From Nemania diffusa (lineage: Eukaryota; Ascomycota; Sordariomycetes; Xylariales; Xylariaceae), in contig JBBPUQ010000002.1 in the NCBI GenBank assembly GCA_038501195.1, positions 5,223,001-5,287,000 on the forward strand: DNA of 64,000 nucleotides. The letters run 5' to 3'. The first letter of the stretch is position 1, and each line of letters opens with the position of its first letter. The notes under the pieces are model-generated. The model was not told the origin of the DNA and ran no database searches. It worked only from the letters and a program-made list of their open reading frames with translations. Shown piece after piece: positions 46,010 through 56,911 of this stretch. Both the position numbers and the translations under genes were made by a program.

Positions 46010-48198
46010 ATGTACAAATTGGTTAGTCGCTCCTGGTCCCTGAGGGAGGGCAAGGGGGCCAATCGACATGCACAAGTGAAAACGCCAGCGCCAGTAACGC
46101 ACGTCCCTGACGAACCCCTTCACGGTGGGCCAGAAACTGTATCAGACAAGACCCTACACACACCGTCTTATAATGGCTCTCATACCCCCGCCGGCGCCTC
46201 AAAAAATGCACTCCAGTATGCCAGTCGTCCTCTTCCCGCCACACCGTCGTCCAAAACCAACATGGCAGATCGGCCGAGCACTTCTGGTGGCCTAAGTTCA
46301 AAGAAAACGGCAAAAGACGGGTTGAAATTCGATAAGAGAGTGTCAAGGGATGACTTTTACCTTGGTTCAAGAGCCTATGGAGGAACTCGGCCTGGGCAAT
46401 TTACAGCCTTTCGAGGCAAACCACCAACGCCTGAAACCAGTCCAAGGTCAACAACTGTGCACCAATTCGCCCCTAGAAGCAACACCTGGGAATCGACACC
46501 TGGTCCAATGAGGGAAGTGCGTAATGGGGAGATTGGCATGGCGTTAGGGAGCCCTACTCATCCGCCAAATTTTTCAGATTCATGGAACTCGCAGAGCGCG
46601 GCGCGGCCCAGTAAAGACTCACATCATACTCCTCCTGCATCTAGGAACAGTAGTGTGGACACTTTTGATATGCCGGTATCAAAGAAACCCGCAGGGAAAT
46701 GGAAGTTGTTTAGCATATTTACGAGAAAGCCCTCCGACCAGTCAACCCAGGCCGTATCCATCTCCGACCCGAATGGTTTGTATGGTACTAAGAGACCAGA
46801 AGAAGAAGTCAAGGCGGCTACCCAAGCACCATCATCGGACTTAAAGAGTCCGTCAAGGAGCAACACAACTAGTACGCGCAAAACACCAAAGCATAAGCCC
46901 ATCATCACCAGGTCGCAGACGATGCCAACTAGTGCTCAAGTCGACATGTACGATCAAAAGCGGAAAGGAAGCGAGAAACCATTGAATGGGAACTTTGGGA
47001 GCATTCCAATTGCTCTAGACACAGGCCCTAAGGCTAGTCCTATGGCCGGGTCGTTGTTAAATGTTGAGATACCAGACGTACGGCTAGAAAGATACAGCGT
47101 GATGTTCAACGGTGTCTTAAACTCCAACCCATCATTATTGTCGAGGCGTCAGGCAACCGTGCAGAAACTCAAGAGTATCGAAGATGTCGCCGAGAAAGAC
47201 GAGGTAAGTGATGATTACTTACAACATAGACCTTAACTAATAAGAAGTAGGGATTGAAACCATACGGGGCGACTCGAAGGGCAACATCCCCCCAACATGT
47301 TACAAGGCCTTCAGGACTCGCTTTGTTCCCAGCAAGCAAACAGGGCCATCATCATATGCCCCAGAAGCTATCACCACGTTTAAGATCAAACACCTCACCA
47401 GCGCTCCTCCCATCTCCTTCTAAGCCTACTTTTGACCGCAAAGCGCCGAATTATCGGCACCCATTGGTAGAAGAAACATCCAACTTGAAGCACGCCAGGC
47501 GCCCTTCTCATCACCATGAGAACCCTGGGGTTGTTGTCACAGCACACTCCAACATTATAAAACAGGATGCACGCCCGCTGGTCTCGCGATTTAACAATGA
47601 TCAGTCCAGCCTCATCCTAGACTCGCCAGTTGATGTAGACCCTCCGAGTCCCGAAGCCATCACGTTGCAATCCTGGAAACCCGTAGCCCATCAACTGCCG
47701 CCCGAGCCAAAGTGGCAGATGATTAGTCCCTCGCAGAAGACACCATCAACGGCATCTTCGAATACGAGCAGCTATAGGAAGCGATCCCCGTCTCTCGCAT
47801 CCTCGTCACGCACGCAGGCCACCCAACTATCAGAGGACTTCGACGGTGCCTTGTCCCCCGACAGCACGGTCGGCAGCATCAGCATCGGCAGCGGCACTAG
47901 CGTGAAGATGACGCCAGTAGAGATCTCGATCGCGCGGCAGATCTCCGTGTCCCAGCAGCAGCGCAAGCTACTCCAGCCCCTGCGCACAGGCGTGGCCCCG
48001 ACCCCTTCCCCCGGCAGGAAGCAGTCCCACACGAGCCCGGTTCGGCTACCGGGCGGCGTCGCGGTTGGCGAGAGCGGGAGAATCGCTGAGACGAAAACCT
48101 CGACGCCTACGCTCGTCCACCCTCCCGACCTGCTTGATACGCATCTTGCGATTGCGCAGCATCGGAAAAGCGAGCGCATCGTGCTCGAAGAGGCGTAA
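46010..48198 (+). CDS. conserved disordered fungal protein
   Basis: Protein of 713 residues and unknown function. Exons are 46010-47203 and 47251-48198 with a 47-nt intron (GTAAGT...AAGTAG) that keeps phase; without it the frame stops after ten codons. Composition is dominated by Ser, Thr, Pro, Lys and Arg, with few hydrophobic stretches and no membrane segment or signal peptide, so most of it should be disordered. Three islands look ordered: KPAGKWKLFSIFTRKPSD (about residues 224-241), VEIPDVRLERYSVMFNGVL just before the intron, and a C-terminal block around MTPVEISIARQISVSQQQR. The middle island is the kind of short motif that defines fungal-specific families and probably contacts a partner. 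Many SP/TP sites suggest control by phosphorylation. The ATG at 46010 is the first in frame. Confidence 0.75.
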
Positions 48199-49378
48199 TA
48201 CGTCGAAGCATTCATTCCCCTTTGTATATTTAAATATCTACTTCTCTGAGCCTCTTCGCTCTGATTTACTACATTATCTTACGTTACGATGGAAGAGGCT
48301 GGCGCCTGTCTATCTACATTGTACATATGAACATATACCCTTCAATAGCACACGGACGAGGGGGGTATGCGATCAAAAGGTGGTCACATAATGACCTGAG
48401 GTTCGGGGGATTTAATTTAGCGCGGAGTTCTCACAAAGGCGTCAGTCAGCCAGTCTGCCGGGGCAAGGGGGAAGGGAGAAAACAAATCGAGTCCGGAACT
48501 CGCGAACGGCAGGCGTGGCGCCCACACGCATCCTGTTCCCTTTGTTTTTTATTATTCTCCCCTTTTTTTGCTTCCCTTAGGGATGCAGATAGCTATGTGT
48601 GGCTATTAGATAGGTGCTCGCGGTGAAGCACGAAGGAAGATACCCTGATGCGGCTAATGGCGGTGATGCGAACCGGAGAAATGCATTATACTATACTACA
48701 CTAAGTACAGAATAATACACTTAAATGAACTGAGACAACCTTCCCTTCTAGATACCTGAGGCAAGGCGAGCCTCGTGCGAACCCTGTCCCTTATCAGATG
48801 AAGGTATCAGCGTACTACATGAAACGCGGACGCGGACCGGGTTGTACTCTGCGACACTCTAGGGTTAAAGCACACCTTAGGCCGCAAAGCTTGGCGGTGT
48901 GTTATGCTTTAGATAGTGTGACCGAGGTAGCCAATACAGATAGACAATCTAGATGAGTAACGTCTCCTGGAATCGTGTTTCTTGATGCTTATTATATTAT
49001 GGCTGCCCGCTTGTTATCTTGGAGGAGGCCAGCTAGCTATTCCTGCGGTATATCCCAACCACTGCTCGTACGTGGTCTGAAGAGAATTCTATTTCATGGG
49101 CCCCCGGTGGCCGTGACGTGAAACTTCCCACTGCACCGTTCAACGAATGACATGATCCCCGCGCCCCCTTTCCTGTATAGACGGACTTGAGCCTACCGGC
49201 TCGGTGTAGGATATGGTAAATTTGGTGTGTGTGAGTATGTGTGTGAGGGTGAGAGACAATCAAGCTGTCGGAGAATCCAGCCTCGTAGATCCTCTAGCCG
49301 CTATGCTGAAACCGCAATAAAATCCAGATTTGTGCAGTACACCGCCGACTTACTGGTCACCAACGCCGCAGATGGTGT
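48199..49378. other. convergent 3' region
   Basis: About 1.2 kb between the disordered-protein gene and the YKT6 stop, which face each other. It should hold both 3' UTRs. A GTGTGTGAG-type run lies near 49225-49250. No gene is seen. Confidence 0.5.
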
Positions 49379-50354
49379 CTACATTAACACGCAGCACGAG
49401 TTTTGCTTCTTCGCTTGTTCTGTTAGAGATAGATTAGCCTGTATTCTCCTGCTCGCTGGTGCACCGTAGCAGATAACGCCATGGGTTTGACCACGGCGGG
49501 TGAAATGAGCAAGGGGGACCGCGGCTTACGGTAGAACATCTTGCTCTGGTTGCTGAGGCCGTCGCTCTTGGCGACGAGGTCGTCGATCTTCTCGCCGCGC
49601 TGCAGCACGCTCTCGATGGTCTTGTGCAGGACGATCTTGGTCTCGTCGAGCTCCCGCTGGATCTTCATGATGCTGTCGGCCTGGTGCGGGTCCTGGTACT
49701 TGGTGAGGTATTCCTTGAGCTCGGGCATCGTGATGCTGTTCTCGCCCGCCGTGGCCCACGAGGTCCGCGGGTGCGCGGCCAGGAACTCGTCCATGACCTT
49801 GGACAGCAGCTGGTGCGCCACCAGCGCGGGGTACTCGTGGTCTGAGATGATGATGCCGCAGACGCCCTCTGTCCGGCCGTAGGCGTGGAATGTGTGGTCT
49901 GTTGCCATGCATGCATGTGATCAGTCTCCGTCGTCCCATTCGCTCCGCCGTCGGAATCCACGAGGCGCCCGTGGGAAATGGGGAGTCGCACCTTGCTGCT
50001 CAACGTCCTGTCTCTGTCCCGGCCTCGTCCGCTCGGCGACCGTCTTGGCGAACACGGTCATAAACTCGGCATAGCTACATTGCACCTCAGATCAGCCCTT
50101 TGTTATCCCTCCCAAGCACGTGCGGTGTGATCCGAGCATGTTGAAGTGAGGTGGTCGTACTTCTGGCGGGTGAAGCGCGAGTAGGCGCTCAGCTCCTTCT
50201 CGGATACGATCTCGACGCCGGGCTGGCTGTCGTTTCGGATGATCTATGCCCAGGTGGACAGATGTTAGCGGCGGTTAGCTGGGATGGATCCAGCCGAGGT
50301 TGGATTCGGCCGGGAAAGGGTGGTCGTGCATACTCCGATGTAATGAAGCTTCAT
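49379..50354 (-). CDS. YKT6: Ykt6 longin-domain R-SNARE
   Basis: Prenylated SNARE that cycles between cytosol and membranes and acts in Golgi, vacuolar and autophagosome fusion. Five exons: 50354-50334 (21 nt), 50243-50161, 50074-49992, 49898-49530 and 49419-49379, with introns of 90, 86, 93 and 110 nt; the product has 198 residues. It starts MKLHYIGIIRNDSQPGVEIV (longin domain) and continues YSRFTRQNYAEFMTVFAK and DHTFHAYGRTEGVCGIIISD. The R-SNARE coiled coil has the zero-layer Arg in VLQRGEKIDDLVAKSDGL. It ends QQAKKQNSCCVLM, where the first Cys of CCVLM can be palmitoylated and CVLM is a farnesylation box. All phases agree and the length equals the family's. The gene is divergent from SLH1. 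Confidence 0.96.
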
Positions 50355-50963
50355 GTTGGACAGCGATGTAATGGTAGCACACTGTAATTCCGGTTGTTGA
50401 ATATGGCGGTAACTGGGCAGATAGGAAGAGAGCGTTGTTGTGGAGAATAGGAGAGGTTTAGGAGGCGCAATGTAGGAACGAGGGGCTCCAGGGTTCGATG
50501 ATGGAGTTAAGAGTGGTTGGAAACCCCGTGCAGGCATCAGCTCTGGAGGTGAGCTCACATGCTGGCGGTTATCAAGGTACCTAAACACAGACCGCTACAT
50601 TCACTACCTTAGGTGCTAGATAGTGATTAGTCTAGGTACCGATACAGTGGGTAAGTACCTGTAGAGGCGCTAAAATGTGGAGGGTCCTCTCTAGGTGTCT
50701 CGTCTTGGCCCTCCACTCCACTTGTGCAGTGTAACAGCTTAGCACCTACCATCATTGTAGCTACCCGGCCGAAAGAGTCATCTAGATATCTCGGCTCAGC
50801 TTACTCGAAAATAAAATTCCGCGGGTTGTACATTAAGCAAAGGTCTTAGAACTACACAAACGCATTTAACTCATATTTTCAGAAAGAGAAAGAGAAAATC
50901 AGTAAACCTTAGGAAAAAGCGTTTGCTACTGAGTCCTGGCAACTCATCTATCAAACCATCATC
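50355..50963. promoter_or_regulatory. divergent promoter of YKT6 and SLH1
   Basis: A 609-base spacer that serves both genes. TAGGTACCGATACAG and AAGGTACCTAAAC words lie near 50573-50645. A purine-rich AGAAAGAGAAAGAGAAAA stretch sits about 80 bases before the SLH1 start, probably in its 5' UTR. Confidence 0.5.
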
Positions 50964-53900
50964 ATGTCTTCCATGAGCGACGCAGAAGCCCAATGGCGTG
51001 CGCAATTTGCCGCCATGAAGTCGGCTCTGGCAAATCTGAACCTACCCAACCAACATGAAAATTTGGGTACACCTAGTGATTTTTACGACGAGGAACTCAC
51101 TTCGGGGAATAGTGGTGACGACGTTTGGGACTTCATATCAGACACCGAAGAAGACTTGTACAGCAGTGACTTTATCGATGAGACGAATGGCATCCCCAGC
51201 AATGAGGATGGTGGTATATCCTGGTTTTCGAAGCAGTGTTCTGCCATCTGCATGAAAAAGGGGGGGTTCTCACCAGATATCTTTCAGGCTCAGATCTTGG
51301 AAGTCTTAAGCTCCAGTAAGTCCGAAGAGGAAGTGCAGTCTCTACTCACCGATCTCATTGGGTTCGACGACCTCGACTTTGTGATACAAGTCCTTTCCCG
51401 CAAAGACGAGATTCTCTCGAGCTTGACAGCCGGGGGTGCCCAAGGCCCAGCCGGCCGACTTTTAACCAGGGCCGAAAGAGATGAGGCGCTCCGACGGAAG
51501 GATTTTGAGCATAAGAGCGCCGCATTAGCGCCAAGTATGTATAAAGAAGAGCAATACCCGCACGTCTATAAGAAACACAACGCCGGAAATACTTTGAGCC
51601 ATTCAGGAAAGAAGTATGGCCTGCCTCCTGGAAGCGAGAGAAGGCAGTTTGAAAAATATGAAGAGTACTTTGTACCCGCTGGCAAACCCGGAACTCTTTG
51701 GCCTGGCCACAGGCACATCAAAATCAGCGAGATGGACGGTCTGTGCCGGCGAACCTTCAAGGGTTACAAAACGCTCAATCGTATGCAGAGCTTGGTTTAC
51801 CCCGTAGCCTATAAGACCAGCGAGAACATGTTGATTTGTGCCCCTACCGGTGCAGGCAAGACAGATGCCGCAATGTTAACCATCCTCCAAACCATCGGAC
51901 AATATCTCACGCCAAACCCCATCGAGAATACAGTGGCGACAGACTTTGCCGTTGATCTGGAGGACTTCAAAATCGTATATGTCGCCCCCATGAAAGCCCT
52001 AGCCGCTGAAATCACCGATAAGCTGGGGAAACGCCTAGCATGGCTGGGTATCCGGTGTCGAGAATACACCGGAGATATGCATCTCACCAAGTCCGAAATC
52101 GTCCAAACACAAATAATCGTGACTACCCCTGAGAAGTGGGATGTTGTTACACGGAAAGGCACTGGCGATACCGAGTTGGTACAGAAAGTTCGACTACTTA
52201 TCATTGATGAAGTCCACATGCTTCATGATGAACGTGGTGCCGTCTTGGAATCTCTAGTCGCACGCACGGAACGACAAGTTGAGAGCACACAGTCAATGAT
52301 CCGTATCGTTGGACTTAGCGCTACACTCCCAAACTATGTTGATGTTGCCGACTTCCTCAAGGTCAATCGACAGGCGGGACTTTTCTACTTTGATGCGTCA
52401 TTCCGTCCGGTTCCACTTGAGCAGCACTTCATCGGAGTCAAAGGCAAGGCTGGTTCGAAACAATCTCGAGAAAATCTTGACACTGTAGCCTTTGAGAAGG
52501 TCAGAGAGATGCTGGAGCAAGACCACCAGGTTATGGTATTTGTTCATTCCAGGAGGGATACTCTTCTCACCGCCAAAATGCTACACGAGAAGGCTGCCGA
52601 ACAAATCTGTTTAGACTTGTTCGATCCTCAAGGACATCCTTACTACGAACAAGCACTCAGGGATATGAAGCAATCGAAGGCTCGCGAACTTAGGGATCTT
52701 CTTCCTAAAGGTTTGGGCATTCACCATGCTGGCATGACTCGGTCAGATAGGAACCTTATGGAGCGACTTTTCGCCGAAGGTGTCATCAAGGTGCTGTGTT
52801 GTACTGCGACTCTTGCTTGGGGTGTTAACCTGCCAGCTGCTGCAGTTGTTATCAAAGGAACCCAAGTGTATAGCGCACAGGATGGAAAGTTTGTGGGCCT
52901 GGGTATCCTCGATGTCCTCCAGATTTTTGGGCGCGCTGGTCGTCCGCAGTTCGAGGATGTCGGCATTGGTATGATCTGCACGACTGGGGATAAGCTACCG
53001 CACTACCTGGCGGCAGTTACGGAGCAACAGCCTATAGAGTCTAAGTTCTCGTCAAAGCTTGTTGACAACCTGAATGCAGAAATCTCGCTGGGCACTGTCT
53101 CATCAATTCACGATGCCGTCCAGTGGATCGGGTATTCATACCTATTCGTTCGAATGAGGAAAAGCCCGATGAACTATGGCATTGAGTGGGCTGAGATCAG
53201 AGATGACCCTCAACTTGTTCAGAGAAGAAGGCAACTGGCTATACAAGCTGCCCGGACATTACAGCAGAGCCAGATGATTATATTCAATGAAGTTACTGAG
53301 GATCTCAAAAGCAAAGACGTTGGACGAATTGCTAGCCAATACTACATCCAGCAGTCGAGTATTGAAATATTTAACAAAATGATGAAACCGCAAGCAACTG
53401 AGGCAGATGTATTCAACATGATAAGTCGCAGTGGAGAATTTGACAACATTCAATCGAGGGACAATGAGGCCAAGGAATTAACAAGGATGAGATATGAAGT
53501 AATACACTGTGACGTTCCTGGTGGGATTGATACGCCACAGGCAAAAACAAACATTCTCTTACAAACCTACATCTCTAGGGTGCAGCCAGAGGATTTTGCC
53601 TTGTCGAACGATCTTAACTACGTGGCCCAGCAATCAGCCCGAATATGCCGTGCGCTCTTCATGATAGCACTCAATAGGCGCTGGGGCTACCAATGTCTTG
53701 TTCTACAGACCCTAGCAAAATCCATCGAGAAACGGCTGTGGCCGTTCCAGCATCCCCTTCATCAGTTCGATCTCACTAAGCCTGTTCTCAACCAGCTTGA
53801 CGAGAAGGAACTTACTATTGAGGCTCTCCGAGACATGGAACCGGCGGAAATTGGTGGCTTGGTAAATAACCACAATGCTGGCAAAAGGATATCAAAGATC

Positions 53901-56900
53901 ATCGAGAATTTCCCAACAGTCTCTATAGATGCTGAGATCGCGCCTCTAAATCGAGATGTCTTACGGATTAAGCTTTACATCACCCCGGATTTCAGATGGA
54001 ATGATCAAATGCACGGAACCTCGGAGTCTTTCTACATTTGGGTTGAGAACTCGGAAACCTCTGAGATATACCACCATGAGTTCTTCATTCTTAACAGGAG
54101 AAAGCTCTATGATGACCACGAGCTCAACTTTACGATCCCATTGTCAGACCCTCTCCCAAATCAGATTTACGTCAGAGCGGTATCAGATAAGTGGCTCGGA
54201 GCCGAAACTGTGACTCCTGTGTCTTTTCAGCACCTCATACGACCAGATACCGAGAGCGTATACACTGATCTGCTGAACCTACAGCCATTGCCTATTAGTG
54301 CTCTCAATAATCCTGGCCTAGAAGAAATATACGCTAAAAGATTTCAATTCTTCAACCCGATGCAAACTCAAATATTCCATACGCTCTACCATACGCCAGC
54401 GAACGTCTTGCTCGGATCCCCTACAGGTAGTGGAAAGACTGTCGCGGCTGAATTAGCGATGTGGTGGGCCTTCCGGGAGAGACCACGTTCCAAGGTTGTC
54501 TATATCGCGCCAATGAAGGCGCTGGTTCGCGAAAGAGTCAAGGACTGGGGTGCTAGACTCTCAGGACCTCTAGGTCTTAAGTTGGTAGAACTTACAGGTG
54601 ACAATACGCCCGACACGAAAACGATTAAAGATGCCGACGTTATAATTACAACACCTGAAAAATGGGATGGTATCTCGCGAAGCTGGCAAACGAGAGGTTA
54701 TGTTCGCCAGGTCGCCCTTGTGATCATAGACGAAATACATCTGCTCGCCGGAGATCGAGGTCCAATTTTAGAAATTATTGTTTCTCGTAAGTCTTAGTCT
54801 AGAATTAGTAGATACGCTTCTAACACTACCTAGGTATGAATTATATCGCCGAATCTACCAAGAACTCAGTCCGACTCCTCGGGATGTCCACGGCATGTGC
54901 GAACGCGACTGATCTAGCCAACTGGCTTGGTGTAAAAGAGGGGCTATTCAACTTTCGACATTCGGTACGTCCAGTACCGCTTGAGCTTTACATCGATGGA
55001 TTTCCGGAGGTCAGAGGATTTTGCCCATTGATGCAATCAATGAATCGACCAACCTTCTCAGCGATTAAGACACATAGCCCCGAGAAGCCTGTCATTGTGT
55101 TTGTGCCATCACGACGCCAGACTCGTCTGACTGCCAAAGATCTTATCAACTTCTGTGGTATGGAAGATAACCCAAGGCGGTTTGTGCACATGTCAGAGGA
55201 AGACCTTCAACTAAATCTAGCGAGGGTTAAAGACGATGCGTTAAAAGAGGCAATTAACTTCGGTATAGGACTGCATCACGCTGGTCTAGTTGAATCGGAC
55301 AGACAGCTAGCGGAAGAGCTATTTCTGAATAACAAAATTCAGATTCTGGTCGCGACCAGCACCCTTGCCTGGGGTGTTAACCTACCTGCTCATCTGGTAG
55401 TAGTTAAAGGCACCCAATTCTATGATGCTAAGATTGAAGGCTACAAAGACATGGATCTTACTGATGTTTTACAAATGCTTGGTCGTGCTGGGCGCCCTCA
55501 ATTCGACAACTCAGGCGTCGCACGTATCTTTACACAGGACGCGAAAAAGGATTTCTATAAGCACTTTCTGCACACTGGGTTCCCAGTCGAATCGTCTCTC
55601 CATACCGTCCTAGACAACCATTTGTGTGCAGAGGTATCCGCTGAGACTATCATTACCAAGCAGGATGCGCTTGATTATCTTACCTGGACCTTTTTCTTCC
55701 GTCGTTTGCATAAGAATCCCTCCTACTACGGCCTCGAGATATCGGCTGAGGAACACAACACTGTTGCCGCTCAGCAGCTTGCCAACGATTTCATGATTGA
55801 TATGGTCAATAAGTCCTTAGACGAGCTGGCACTATCCAAGTGTGTCGAGGTCTTTCCAAACGGCGATGTTGACCCAACACCTCTAGGAAAAATCATGAGT
55901 TATTACTACTTATCTCATATGACAATTCGCCATCTAGTGAAACATGCCAAGCCTAGCGCAAGCTTTGCAGATGTCCTTTCTTGGATGTCACGAGCGACCG
56001 AATACGATGAGCTACCCGTCCGCCATAATGAAGACCTAATCAATGCTGAGCTCTCGAATAACTTGCCTTTTTCGGGTAATACATTTGGGCTCCCGATGTG
56101 GGACCCCCATGTCAAAGCATTCCTTCTCCTCCAAGCCCACATGGCACGCGTTGATCTCCCCATCACCGATTACGTCGGTGATCAGACGAGTGTATTGGAT
56201 CAAGCGATTCGTATCATACAGGCATCCATCGATGTCTTGACGGAACTTGGCCACTTGTCAAGCTGCCTAGAGATGATCAAGTTGCTTCAATGCATCAAGT
56301 CAGCGCGATGGCCAGAGGATCCACCACTAGCCATATTCCCTGGCATTCGCGTAGACTCCGTGAAAGATACCACGGCGCTCCAGAAGCTCAGCATGCGCAA
56401 CAGATCACAGATTGAGCAACTTGCGAAGAAGCTAGAGGTCCCAGCTTCTCAGCAGGGGCGTTTTAGTCGTGCCCTCTCTGCTCTTCCCAATATCGGCGTC
56501 GCCACAGAGAATGTTACAGCACTATCACTCACGGTCAGCTTGAAGCGACTAAATGCCATTGTCGAGCGCGATGGTCGCATATATGCTCCAAAATATCCCA
56601 AACCGCAGACGGAGGGATGGTTCGTTATTGTCTGCGACAAGGCTAAAGATGAGATCATAGCAGTCAAGCGTGTGGGGTGGAGTCAAGGACCGGGCCAGTC
56701 GGTGAAGGCCGGGAGCAGACCATCGGCCAAAACGGTCATCAAGCTCCCCGAGCCAGATCAGAACGGCAAGGGGAGAAAGGTCGACGTGCTTGTGCTTAGT
56801 GATGGCTATATCAATATGCAGTATGAAGTGTTGGGCGTCGATATACCTGCGCTACCCAAGGTCGACGATGATGTTGACAAGACTAAGAGTAGTCATGCTG

Positions 56901-56911
56901 GCTCTGCCTAG
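50964..56911 (+). CDS. SLH1: Slh1/ASCC3-type double-cassette RNA helicase
   Basis: Ski2-like helicase of the ribosome-quality-control trigger complex, which splits stalled, collided ribosomes; the animal counterpart is ASCC3. Exons are 50964-54786 and 54834-56911 with a 47-nt intron; the product has 1966 residues. Two full helicase cassettes are seen. Cassette 1: Walker A APTGAGKT (293-300), DEVH (415-418), then GRAGRPQ and a Sec63-like domain. Cassette 2: GSPTGSGKT (1151-1159), DEIH (1256-1259), LGRAGRPQ and a second Sec63-like domain. Both motor sites look intact. Brr2, the spliceosomal relative, is longer and has a different N-terminal region; the acidic N-terminus here and the length near 1970 favour Slh1, named mug81 in some fungi. 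The intron sits just after the second DEIH and joins IIVSR to MNYIA. Identity is strong. Confidence 0.93.

Noticed and set aside
50964..56911. Identification of the double helicase as Brr2
   Set aside because: Brr2 is longer and has a different N-terminal region; the length of 1966 residues and the acidic N-terminus fit Slh1/ASCC3 better.
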